Made by a program: the position numbers and the translations under genes. The notes beneath the pieces are model-generated. The model saw only the letters and a list, made by a program, of their open reading frames with translations, was not told where the DNA came from and did not search any database. Below are positions 52,176-60,260 of a stretch of 64,000 nucleotides of DNA, one piece after another; the first letter of the stretch is position 1; each line of letters begins with the position of its first letter. The stretch covers positions 106,220-170,219 of the forward strand of contig NZ_JALHLE010000004.1 of the NCBI RefSeq assembly GCF_022832385.1. Direction: 5' to 3'. Origin of the DNA: Novosphingobium album (ex Hu et al. 2023). GTDB taxonomy: Bacteria > Pseudomonadota > Alphaproteobacteria > Sphingomonadales > Sphingomonadaceae.

Positions 52176-52225
52176 TCGCCCCGCACCGTGCCGGGAACAT
52201 AGTCCCCACCTTTATTGAAACTCTT

Positions 52226-52308
52226 CGTCATTGCGAGCGGAGAGAAGCAATCCAGAGCGGGGCCACGACGCTCTGGATTGCCGCGGCCCTGCGGGCCTCG
52301 CATTGACG
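52226..52308. repeat. Intergenic palindromic repeat element
   Basis: About 83 bases between the convergent GH97 and cydC genes. The outer arms, CGTCATTGCGAG and its near-complement CTCGCATTGACG, and inner arms, CAATCCAGAGC and GCTCTGGATTG, make a long imperfect hairpin. This sequence type (ending in cattgcgag with caatccagag inside) is a widespread interspersed element in sphingomonads, from memory. It probably also serves as a bidirectional terminator. Confidence 0.65.
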
Positions 52309-52331
52309 ATTCCGAGTGAAACGAGCACGCT

Positions 52332-53921
52332 CTAAAGTGCGAAAACCTTGTCCACCAAATGGTGCAGCCCCTCGCGGTGACTGACGAGAATCAGGCCGGT
52401 TCCGGTCTGGTCCAGCCATTCGCCAAGATTGCGCGCAAGGTGCTGCTCGGTCGCGCTGTCCAGCCCTTCGCTCGGCTCGTCGAGCACGATCCAAGGCCGT
52501 TCGCCCAGCAGCGCCCGCGCCAGCGACAGACGCTTGCGCTGGCCGCCTGAAAGGCGCGCACCGTCGCCGCCGAGCCACTGGTTGAGCCCATCGGGCAAGG
52601 CACGGACGGTTTCGGCCAGGCACGCCGTGTCCAGCGCTGCCCACATCTCGCTTTCGATCACGCCCTGCCGGGCCATCCGCAGGTTGTCGGCGACGGTCCC
52701 GGCCAGTAGACTCGCATCCTGAGGCGCCTGCGCGAAGAGCTTGCGCAGCGTCTCCAGCCCCAGATCGCGCACGTCGGTGCCTTCGATGGTGACGCGCTGC
52801 GGGGCATCGCCGCGCAGGCCCATCAGGGTGCCGAGCAGGCGCGTCTTGCCCTTGCCGGAGGCGCCGCCGATCAGCAGCCGGCTGCCGGGTTGCACTTCGC
52901 ATATGCGCCCTTCGCTCTCGAAACGAAGCGGTGCGCGGGCAAGGCGCTCGATCCCGCTGTGATGCGGCGCGCGGGGCGGCAGCGAGGCCATATCCTCCAG
53001 CCTGCGCAGCGCGTCATCGACACGGGGACGGTTGAGATCGGTGCGCACCAGCCCTGACCAGGCTTCCGCCGCCGAAGCCCCGGCCAGAGCCGCCGCTGCC
53101 GCCAAAGGCGCGGCGCCATTGGCCAGCGCAAGGACGCACGCGACCGTCACGGCCGCCAGCACCAGTTGCCCACCTTGTGTCATCGCTTCGAGCCGCACGA
53201 TGGCAAGGCGCGAGGCTTCGAGTTCCTCGATATCCATGCCGATGGCCTCGATGATCTGCGGGATCAGGCCGTAAACCGCGATTTCGGCCGAGCAGGCCGC
53301 ATATTCGGCATAGGAGGACTTGAGCCGCGTCATCGCATCGGCCCGCCGCCGCACTTGCGCAGCAAGCAGGCCGGGCACCACGCCTCGCGAGGCCAGGCGC
53401 ATGGCGGCCAGCCCCGCCAGCAAGGCCGCCGCCGCCCATGGCCCGGCCAGAAAGCAGGCGATCAGCCCGGTACAGGCCCCGGCGACAGCGCCCGGCAGCG
53501 TGACCCGACGCACGACGGCATCTTCCAGCGCATCGACGTCCGACCCAAGCTGTGCCGCCACTTCGCCGCTCGGGCGCGAGAACACCGCGGCAGGCTCAGC
53601 CCCGGCCAGCCGTCCGAACAGCGCGGGACGGACATCAGCCAGCGCGAAAAAGGCCGCGCGGTGGCTGAACAGGCGCTCCCCATAGCGGCCCAGCGTGCGG
53701 GTGATGGCAAAAGCGCGAATGCCCGCGCTGGGCAGCAGGTAATTGAACCCGCGTACCGCCGCGACACCGGCAGCCCCGGCAATCGCGGCGCCCGTAAGGA
53801 ACCAGCCCGAGACGGCCAGCAGGCCTACGCCCGCAATGGCCGCGAGCACCGCCAGTATGATCGCCACGCCCGTCGCGCTGCGCTGCCGCCGGCTGGCGTC
53901 CTGAAGCATCTGTGCAATCAT
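52332..53921 (-). CDS. cydC: Heterodimeric ABC exporter subunit CydC
   Basis: A 529-residue ABC half-transporter with an N-terminal six-helix domain and C-terminal ATPase. Walker A GGASGKGKT, signature LSGGQRKRLSLARALL, Walker B WIVLDEPSEGLD. With CydD it exports glutathione/cysteine or otherwise handles thiols and heme needed for assembly of cytochrome bd. Its start overlaps the cydD stop in ATGA. It is divergently placed to cydABX. Confidence 0.92.
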   Translation of the reverse strand: MIAQMLQDASRRQRSATGVAIILAVLAAIAGVGLLAVSGWFLTGAAIAGAAGVAAVRGFNYLLPSAGIRAFAITRTLGRYGERLFSHRAAFFALADVRPALFGRLAGAEPAAVFSRPSGEVAAQLGSDVDALEDAVVRRVTLPGAVAGACTGLIACFLAGPWAAAALLAGLAAMRLASRGVVPGLLAAQVRRRADAMTRLKSSYAEYAACSAEIAVYGLIPQIIEAIGMDIEELEASRLAIVRLEAMTQGGQLVLAAVTVACVLALANGAAPLAAAAALAGASAAEAWSGLVRTDLNRPRVDDALRRLEDMASLPPRAPHHSGIERLARAPLRFESEGRICEVQPGSRLLIGGASGKGKTRLLGTLMGLRGDAPQRVTIEGTDVRDLGLETLRKLFAQAPQDASLLAGTVADNLRMARQGVIESEMWAALDTACLAETVRALPDGLNQWLGGDGARLSGGQRKRLSLARALLGERPWIVLDEPSEGLDSATEQHLARNLGEWLDQTGTGLILVSHREGLHHLVDKVFAL

Positions 53922-55555
53922 GACAGCGTCACCACGCTGGCACTGCGTTCGACAAGGCCCGCATCATGCGTGGCGGCGATGACCAGCCGGTCGCGCGCAA
54001 TCTCGGTAATCAGGTCGATCACCTGCCGTGCGGTCGCGCTGTCGAGATCGGCCGTCGGCTCGTCGAGCAAGAGGATCGGGCGGCCCGAAGCAATCGCCCG
54101 GACCAGACCGATCCGCCGCCGCTCACCGCCCGAAAGCCCGGAACCGCGCGGGTCTATGACAAGATCGAGGCTACGCTCCCCGATCAGCGAGGCCAGGCCG
54201 CAAGCCTCCAGCAAGGGCAGCAGGTCCGCTCCCCCTTCCCGGGAGGCCAACGTCAGATTTTCCCCGAGGGTTCCCGGCAGCAACAAGGGGCGCTGACCGG
54301 CCCAGCCCACCCATTGCGACAGCGAAGCAGGCTCGACCCCGTTGCCGTCAATCGACACAATGCCCTGCACGGCAGGCGCCATGCCGATCAGGGCATGCAG
54401 CAACGAGGATTTTCCCGTTCCTGTCGGCCCCGTCAGCGCATGCAACCCGGGTCCCTGCCACGCCGCCGAGTACGGGCCTACGCGATTGTCTTCCGCATAG
54501 ATCACCTCCAGCCGGTCGATCGAGAGGCAGCTCATGTTCGTAACGCTAGCAATAGGCGCTGCCGGGCGACGGGCTTCGGCCTGTTGCAAGGTTGCGGCCA
54601 TGCTGGCCTCTGCCGCCTCGCCCTGCTGCTTGTCGTGATAGCCCGCCGCCATCCGGCGCATGCCGAGATAGAATTCGGGTGCGAGCGCCAAAGCGAAGAA
54701 AGCGCGTCCAAGCGTCAGCGACTCCGGTGCGGGAAACGGCAGCAATCCCAGCAGCGAAAACCCGCAATAGACCGCCACCAGCGCCACGGAAAGCGCCGCG
54801 AAGAATTCCAGCACCGCGCTCGACAGGAAAGCCACGCGCAGGACCTGCATCGTGCGCGTGGCGACTTCGCGCGCGGCTTCTCCGATCTGGCGCGTCACCC
54901 GGTCCTCGGCCCCGAAGGCCAGAACCACCGGCAGCGTCGCCACGCGATCAACGAACAGGCCGGACATCCGCGAAAGCGCCTGCAGCTGCTTTTCCGCCTC
55001 GGCCTTGCCTGCAAGGCCCGCGAAGGCCATGCCCACGCCGAACGGGACCAGCGTCACCAGCATGATCGCCGCGCAGACCCAGCTGGCGAAGGCGACGATC
55101 AGCGCAATCAGCAAGGGCGATGCCACGGCCGCGAATTTCAGCGGATTGAAGCGCGCGATCAGGCCTTCGTAGGCCTCGACGTCGTCGATAGCGACGCGCA
55201 TGTCCTCACCGGCCAGACGGCCGCGCACGAGCCCGGTTGGAAGCAGCGCCGCGATCAGTCGCGTTCGCAATTCCCGCTTGGTGCTAATGGCATCCCGCTG
55301 CCCGGAAAGGCCCGCCATACCCTGCGTTCCGGCACGCAGAATGCCGCTCAGTACAATACCCGCCAGCAGAGCCGGCATGATCACCGGTGGCCTTCCCTGT
55401 GCCGCCCAGTCTCCCAGCAGCAGGGAAAGGCAACCTGCGAACAGGACCGCCCCCGCCGTATCGGAGAGCCACCACAACGCGGCCGCGTCCAGCTTGCGCC
55501 GCGGTTGTCCCGGGAACGAGACGGAATCGATCGTAACAGTATGAGATGAAGACAT
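53918..55555 (-). CDS. cydD: Heterodimeric ABC exporter subunit CydD
   Basis: A 545-residue ABC half-transporter, partner of CydC. Walker A GPTGTGKSS, signature LSGGERRRIGLVRAIA, Walker B ILLLDEPTADLD and switch histidine in ATHDAG. Six membrane helices in the first 320 residues. The ATG at 55555 faces cydA across 118 bases, which must contain both promoters. Confidence 0.92.
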   Translation of the reverse strand: MSSSHTVTIDSVSFPGQPRRKLDAAALWWLSDTAGAVLFAGCLSLLLGDWAAQGRPPVIMPALLAGIVLSGILRAGTQGMAGLSGQRDAISTKRELRTRLIAALLPTGLVRGRLAGEDMRVAIDDVEAYEGLIARFNPLKFAAVASPLLIALIVAFASWVCAAIMLVTLVPFGVGMAFAGLAGKAEAEKQLQALSRMSGLFVDRVATLPVVLAFGAEDRVTRQIGEAAREVATRTMQVLRVAFLSSAVLEFFAALSVALVAVYCGFSLLGLLPFPAPESLTLGRAFFALALAPEFYLGMRRMAAGYHDKQQGEAAEASMAATLQQAEARRPAAPIASVTNMSCLSIDRLEVIYAEDNRVGPYSAAWQGPGLHALTGPTGTGKSSLLHALIGMAPAVQGIVSIDGNGVEPASLSQWVGWAGQRPLLLPGTLGENLTLASREGGADLLPLLEACGLASLIGERSLDLVIDPRGSGLSGGERRRIGLVRAIASGRPILLLDEPTADLDSATARQVIDLITEIARDRLVIAATHDAGLVERSASVVTLS

Positions 55556-55572
55556 TCAGATCCGGACAGGCA

Positions 55573-55598
55573 TTGACTACATTAACACGGGCTAATAT
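55573..55598 (+). promoter_or_regulatory. Candidate cydABX promoter
   Basis: TTGACT (55573-55578) and TAATAT (55593-55598) are well-formed elements, though the 14-base spacing is short. A small inverted repeat, CCCCG/CGGGG (55604-55621), follows in the leader. No clear FNR site is seen. Confidence 0.3.
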
Positions 55599-55673
55599 TA
55601 GGACCCCGCTATACGACGGGGCCCTTTGAGTCGAGTCCCGCCTCCGGCTACCCACAGCGACAGGAGCATGCTC

Positions 55674-57248
55674 ATGGATATGGCAGTTGTCGAGCTTTCG
55701 CGGCTGCAGTTCGCGCTCACGGCCATGTACCACTTTCTATTCGTACCGCTGACCCTGGGCCTTTCGTTCCTGCTTGTCATCATGGAAAGCATCTATGTGA
55801 TGACGGGCAAGGAGATCTGGCGCGTCACCACCCGCTTCTGGGGCAAGCTGTTCGGCATCAATTTCGTGCTGGGCGTTGCCACCGGGATCACGATGGAATT
55901 CGAGTTCGGGACCAACTGGGCCTATTACTCGCACTACGTGGGCGACATTTTCGGCGCACCGCTTGCGATCGAGGGCCTGATGGCCTTCTTCCTCGAGGCG
56001 ACCTTCGTGGGCCTGATGTTCTTCGGGTGGGACCGGCTTTCCAGGGTCGGGCACCTCTTCGTGACATTCTGCGTCGCGCTGGGCTCCAACCTCTCGGCGC
56101 TGTGGATCCTCATCGCCAACGGATGGATGCAACATCCGGCGGGCGCCACGTTCAACCCGGAAACCATGCGCATGGAAGTCACCGACTTCTATGCGGTGCT
56201 GTTCAACCCGGTCGCGCAGGCCAAGTTCGTCCACACTGTCAGCGCCGGTTACGTCTGTGCCTCGGTCTTCGTTCTGGGCGTTTCCGCCTTGTACCTGCTC
56301 AAGGGCAAGTGGACGAATGTGGCGCGCCGTTCGATGATGGTGGCGGCAGCCTTCGGCCTCGCCTCCTCGCTTTCCGTCGTCGTTCTGGGCGACGAGTCGG
56401 GTTACACGCTCACCGACAACCAGAAGATGAAGCTCGCCGCGATCGAGGCGATGTGGGAAACCGAGCCTGCCCCGGCGGGTCTCTCGATCTTCGGCATCCC
56501 GGACATGGAAAAGCATGTCACGCATGCCGACATCAAGATCCCCTACCTGCTGGGCCTGATTTCCACCCGCAGCCTGACGGGCGAAGTTACGGGCATCAAC
56601 GATCTGGTCCTCAAGGCTGACGAGCGCATTCGCAGCGGGCTGATCGCTTATGATGCTGTCGAGAAGCTCAAGGCTGACCGCAAGGACATGGCTGCACGCG
56701 AGGCCTTCGAACTGCACAAGGGCGATCTCGGCTATGCCATGCTGCTCAAGCGCTACGTTGCCGATCCGCGGCAGGCAAGCGAGCAGCAGATACTGATGGC
56801 GGCGAAAGACACGATCCCGAACGTCCCCGTGATGTTCTGGCTGTTCCGCATGATGGCGGGGCTCGGCTTCTTCTTCATCGGGTTCTTCGCGCTGGCCTTC
56901 TATTGCGCCTCGGTCTGCCAGTTCAACAAGCGCTGGTTCCTGAAGGTCGCGGTGGCGATCATGCCACTACCCTGGCTTGCCATCGAAGGCGGCTGGGTGC
57001 TGGCCGAGATCGGACGCCAGCCCTGGGCCGTGGACGGCGTGTTGCCAACATTTCTCGGCGCATCCTCGCTGACCGTGAGCCAGATCTGGGCGACGATCGT
57101 CGGCTTCACCCTGCTCTACGGTACGCTCGCCGTGATCGAAGTTCGCCTGATGATCGCATCGATCCACAAGGGGCCGGTCGAACACCTGCCCGGCACCGGA
57201 CAGCAGCAGCAAGGCAGCGCGGGCTTCGCCCCGCTGCCTGCGGAATAA
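55674..57248 (+). CDS. cydA: Cytochrome bd ubiquinol oxidase subunit I
   Basis: A 524-residue heme-bearing subunit of the oxygen-scavenging terminal oxidase. His20 (MYHFLFVPL) corresponds to the high-spin heme ligand of E. coli His19. The long quinol-binding loop of the E. coli type is present: GDESGYTLTDNQKMKLAAIE and IPYLLGLISTRSL. The ATG at 55674 is preferred over 55668 because CAGGAG is then correctly spaced. Followed 13 bases later by cydB. It supports respiration at low oxygen and resistance to respiratory inhibitors. Confidence 0.96.
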   Translation: MDMAVVELSRLQFALTAMYHFLFVPLTLGLSFLLVIMESIYVMTGKEIWRVTTRFWGKLFGINFVLGVATGITMEFEFGTNWAYYSHYVGDIFGAPLAIEGLMAFFLEATFVGLMFFGWDRLSRVGHLFVTFCVALGSNLSALWILIANGWMQHPAGATFNPETMRMEVTDFYAVLFNPVAQAKFVHTVSAGYVCASVFVLGVSALYLLKGKWTNVARRSMMVAAAFGLASSLSVVVLGDESGYTLTDNQKMKLAAIEAMWETEPAPAGLSIFGIPDMEKHVTHADIKIPYLLGLISTRSLTGEVTGINDLVLKADERIRSGLIAYDAVEKLKADRKDMAAREAFELHKGDLGYAMLLKRYVADPRQASEQQILMAAKDTIPNVPVMFWLFRMMAGLGFFFIGFFALAFYCASVCQFNKRWFLKVAVAIMPLPWLAIEGGWVLAEIGRQPWAVDGVLPTFLGASSLTVSQIWATIVGFTLLYGTLAVIEVRLMIASIHKGPVEHLPGTGQQQQGSAGFAPLPAE

Positions 57249-57261
57249 GGGAGGTTCACAA

Positions 57262-58410
57262 GTGGCTATTCCCCTCGATTACGAAACCCTGCGCCTGATC
57301 TGGTGGACTCTGCTGGGCGTACTGCTGATCGGCTTCGCGCTCACGGACGGCTACGACCTTGGCGTTGCCAGCCTGATGCCCTTCATCGGCAAGACCGACG
57401 AGGAACGCCGCATGGCAATCAACGCCGTCGCGCCGCACTGGGAGGGCCATCAGGTGTGGTTCATCCTCGGCGGCGGCGCGATCTTCGCGGCCTGGCCTTT
57501 CGTCTACGCCGTGAGCTTCTCGGGCTTCTATCCTGCGATGTTCCTGGTGCTGGCGGCACTGATCCTGCGGCCGGTAAGCTTCAAGTACCGCTCGAAACAT
57601 GCCGATCCGGCATGGCGCGCGCGCTGGGACTGGGCGCTGTTCACCGGCGGCTTCGTGCCAGCGCTGGTGTTCGGCGTGGCCGTCGGCAACGTCCTGCAGG
57701 GCCTGCCCTTCCGTCTCGATAGCGACCTGCGCACTTTCTACGAAGGCACGCTGCTCGGCCTGTTCTCGCCTTTCGCGCTGGTGGCCGGACTGCTGTCTGT
57801 CGCCATGGTCGTAATGCACGGCGCGGGCTTTCTCGCCGTGAAGATCGAGGAAGGGCCAGTGCTCGACCGCGCGCGGCGCATCGGCAGCGTTGCGGCCCTG
57901 ATTGTGATCTTGTTGTTCGCTCTGGGCGGCGTGTGGGTCGCGATAGGCCAGATGGGCTTCCGGCTGGAAGGCGTGATCGATCCCAACGGACCGTCCAATC
58001 CGCACTATCTCCAGACCGTGGCGACACCGGGTGCATGGATGGACAACTACGGCACACACCCGTGGATGCTGCTGGCCCCGATCCTGGGCTTCGCCGGTCC
58101 GTTGATCGCGCTGGTGGGCATTCGTACCCGCAGTCACGTGCTCAACCTGATCGGCACGTCCCTGGCGACCGTGGGCATCATTGCAACGGTCGGCCTGTCG
58201 ATGTTCCCGTTCATCCTGCCCAGCGCGATCGATCCGCAGTCCAGTCTGACGGTGTGGAACGCCTCGTCGAGCCACCTGACACTGTGGATCATGCTGCTGG
58301 TGACACTGGTCTTCCTGCCGATCGTGCTCACCTACACGGCCTGGGCTCTGAAAGTCATGTTCGGACGTGTAACGATCGAGCAGGTCCGCACCAACCCTGA
58401 CTTCTACTGA
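57262..58410 (+). CDS. cydB: Cytochrome bd ubiquinol oxidase subunit II
   Basis: A 382-residue membrane subunit without heme that stabilises CydA. Signature segments: LIGFALTDGYDLGVASLMPF in helix 1, HWEGHQVWFILGGGAIFAAW after it, and WNASSSHLTLWIML near the end. The start is a GTG at 57262 with AAGGGAGG upstream. Followed 15 bases later by cydX. Confidence 0.96.
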   Translation: MAIPLDYETLRLIWWTLLGVLLIGFALTDGYDLGVASLMPFIGKTDEERRMAINAVAPHWEGHQVWFILGGGAIFAAWPFVYAVSFSGFYPAMFLVLAALILRPVSFKYRSKHADPAWRARWDWALFTGGFVPALVFGVAVGNVLQGLPFRLDSDLRTFYEGTLLGLFSPFALVAGLLSVAMVVMHGAGFLAVKIEEGPVLDRARRIGSVAALIVILLFALGGVWVAIGQMGFRLEGVIDPNGPSNPHYLQTVATPGAWMDNYGTHPWMLLAPILGFAGPLIALVGIRTRSHVLNLIGTSLATVGIIATVGLSMFPFILPSAIDPQSSLTVWNASSSHLTLWIMLLVTLVFLPIVLTYTAWALKVMFGRVTIEQVRTNPDFY

Positions 58411-58425
58411 GAAGGAGCGAGACCA

Positions 58426-58536
58426 ATGTGGTACTTTTCCTGGATCCTCGGCGTGAGTCTCGCGGTTGCCTTCGGCATCGTGAACGGCATGTGGCACGAG
58501 TTCCGCTCGCCCATGGATGACGACGCCAACGTATAA
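58426..58536 (+). CDS. cydX: Cytochrome bd oxidase small subunit CydX
   Basis: A 36-residue single-helix protein. It begins MWYFSWILGVSLAVAFGIVN and continues with GMWHEF, matching the CydX pattern of an N-terminal WYF(x)W and a Glu after the helix. It binds the CydAB complex and is needed for full oxidase stability in E. coli. GAAGGAG lies 8 bases before the ATG. It ends the cydABX operon just before a strong terminator. Confidence 0.93.
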   Translation: MWYFSWILGVSLAVAFGIVNGMWHEFRSPMDDDANV

Positions 58537-58540
58537 ACGC

Positions 58541-58580
58541 ATTGAGCCGGGATGCCCGAAATCGGGCATCCCGGCTCAAT
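58541..58580. terminator. Bidirectional hairpin terminator after cydX
   Basis: A perfect 19-bp inverted repeat (58541-58559 with 58562-58580) with a 2-base centre, four bases after the cydX stop and 19 bases before the end of the convergent methyltransferase gene. There is no T tract, but the stem is long and GC-rich. Confidence 0.75.
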
Positions 58581-58599
58581 GGTCACGATTTGGGAAGAT

Positions 58600-59466
58600 T
58601 CAGGCCGTGGCCGAAACAAGCCAGGCGCAATAGGACATCATCACGCCTTCGCCTTGCCGGTAGTGGCGCGCATAAAGAGCCGTGAGATCCGCCGCAGCGG
58701 CAGCCTGCACTTCCGGCGGATAATCCAGCAGAACCTGTCCGAAGGCCATGGCGTTGGTGGCAAACGCTCTTGCCTCTTCCGCTGTGGACCCAACCCCGCC
58801 TACCGGAAGTTCACCTGTCGCGGCGACGATATCGACATGACCGAAGCCGGCGGCTGTCAGCACCTCGCGCAGATAGCCGGTCTCTTCGAATGCAAACGGA
58901 CCGGGCGCTCGGGGCACCGGCGCGGGCATCTCGACATGTTCACGCGCGACCGCCATTCCTGCCGTCATCCAGGGATTTTCCGCGGGTGGGCCCCACACCG
59001 CCAGATCGATACGCCCGCCCGGTTTGATTTGCCCCCGCAGGTTCGTGAAGGCCGCCACCGGCTCGGAAAAGAACATGCAGCCAAGGCGCGAGACGAGCCG
59101 GTCATAGGGTGCCTCGGGAAGCGTGGCTGTGCCCGCGTCGGCGCAGACGAACTTCGCATTCGCGGCACCCGCCTGCTGCGCGCGCCGTGTCGTGGCAGCG
59201 ATGAGATCGGGCGAGATGTCGAGCCCCAGAACGCTTCCACCGGGCGCGACCGCTGCGGCAATGCCGATCGACGTCGCCCCTCCGCCGCAGCCGAGATCAA
59301 TGACCCGTTCTCTTGGGGCAAAAGCGGCGCGGGCCAGCAGTGCCTCGCCCATCGGCGCGATCGTTCCCTCGAAACCCTTGAGGTTCGCGAGCCATCGCGC
59401 ACCCATTTCGCCTGCCCAGTCTTCATACTTGAGGGCGTCTGCGTGCGGATGCTCCGGTTCGGTCAT
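58600..59466 (-). CDS. Class I SAM-dependent methyltransferase
   Basis: A 288-residue Rossmann-fold methyltransferase. Motif I is VIDLGCGGGATSIGIA, with the acidic SAM-binding residue in VLGLDIS and the post-II region around CADAGTATLPE. Acceptor substrate unknown; small-molecule methylation is most likely from similarity to the ubiE/SAM type. The ATG at 59466 is preferred to a start 14 codons earlier and has AGGA upstream. It lies 17 bases after the thioredoxin gene and is the last gene of the leftward RND operon. Confidence 0.88.
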   Translation of the reverse strand: MTEPEHPHADALKYEDWAGEMGARWLANLKGFEGTIAPMGEALLARAAFAPRERVIDLGCGGGATSIGIAAAVAPGGSVLGLDISPDLIAATTRRAQQAGAANAKFVCADAGTATLPEAPYDRLVSRLGCMFFSEPVAAFTNLRGQIKPGGRIDLAVWGPPAENPWMTAGMAVAREHVEMPAPVPRAPGPFAFEETGYLREVLTAAGFGHVDIVAATGELPVGGVGSTAEEARAFATNAMAFGQVLLDYPPEVQAAAAADLTALYARHYRQGEGVMMSYCAWLVSATA

Positions 59467-59483
59467 GGTGTCTTGTCCTAAAG

Positions 59484-59921
59484 TCAGCCGAGCGTCTGCC
59501 GGACCCAACCCGTGATGGCGCTTTTCGGCATTGCGCCCGACTGGCGCGCGATTTCACGCCCGCCCGAAATCAGGATCATGGTCGGAATCGAGCGGATACC
59601 GAAACGCCCGGCGATGGCCTGCTCCGCCTCGGTATCAAGTTTACCAAGCCGGACCATAGGCTCCAAGTCTGCCGCAGCCGCCTCGAACTGCGGCGCCATC
59701 TGCCGGCACGGACCGCACCATGCCGCCCAGAAATCGACAAGCAGCGGGATCGCGCTCTTCACCGCATGCGCATCGAAATTGGCAGATGTCAGAGTGACGG
59801 GGTGCCCAGTAAACAGGGCCGAACCGCACCGGCCGCACTTGCCACCGCCGGTCAGCCTTTCGCGGGGTACGCGGTTAAGTGACGCGCAGGAAGGGCAAGC
59901 GATGATCAACGGGTCAGCCAT
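59484..59921 (-). CDS. trxC: Thioredoxin with N-terminal zinc ribbon (thioredoxin 2 type)
   Basis: 145 residues. Two Cys pairs at the N-terminus (CPSC near 9-12 and CGRC near 29-32) form the zinc site of thioredoxin 2; the active site WCGPC lies near residues 68-72, with cis-Pro in the SIPTMILI strand. In E. coli thioredoxin 2 is induced by oxidative stress. Here it lies 27 bases downstream of an ArsR gene, so it is probably part of a thiol/metal-stress regulon. The ATG at 59921 has AGAGG upstream. Confidence 0.92.
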   Translation of the reverse strand: MADPLIIACPSCASLNRVPRERLTGGGKCGRCGSALFTGHPVTLTSANFDAHAVKSAIPLLVDFWAAWCGPCRQMAPQFEAAAADLEPMVRLGKLDTEAEQAIAGRFGIRSIPTMILISGGREIARQSGAMPKSAITGWVRQTLG

Positions 59922-59948
59922 GGTCACCTCTTCTCGTAATGCAGCATG

Positions 59949-60260
59949 CTACTGGCAAGCATCTCCGCAGATATCGCAAAGCGCATGGATGATCGCGCTC
60001 ACAACTTTGTCCTTCAGACTGTAGTAACGCGTCTGGGCTTCACCGCGAATGGCAACAACATCCTCTTCCCGCAGCATGGCAAGGTGCTGGGATACCGAAG
60101 ACTGCGAGAGCCCCGTCAGTTCAACGAGTTCCGACACCGACACCTCACCTTCATCCATCCGGCATAACATCAGCAGGCGTTCGGGATGGCTCATCATCTT
60201 GAGCCGGGCGGCCATGCTGTTGGCGTTTGCCTTGAGTTCAGTGAGTTGAGCGGACTTCAT
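59949..60260 (-). CDS. ArsR/SmtB-family regulator with cysteine set (BigR/SqrR-like)
   Basis: A 103-residue winged-helix repressor. The recognition helix is LTGLSQSSVSQHLAML. Cys33 (LLMLCRMDEGE) lies in the second helix and Cys95, Cys98 and Cys102 in the C-terminal helix (HALCDICGDACQ). The position of Cys33 with a C-terminal Cys resembles persulfide-sensing BigR, YgaV and SqrR; the extra C-terminal cysteines would equally fit a metal site. The start overlaps the RND pump stop in ATGA, an unusual arrangement with the regulator behind the pump it probably controls. Confidence 0.9.
   Translation of the reverse strand: MKSAQLTELKANANSMAARLKMMSHPERLLMLCRMDEGEVSVSELVELTGLSQSSVSQHLAMLREEDVVAIRGEAQTRYYSLKDKVVSAIIHALCDICGDACQ

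Noticed and set aside
55572..55586. Possible FNR site (TTGAC-TACA-TTAAC) before cydA.
   Set aside because: Only one half resembles TTGAT and the second half lacks ATCAA; better read as a -35 element.
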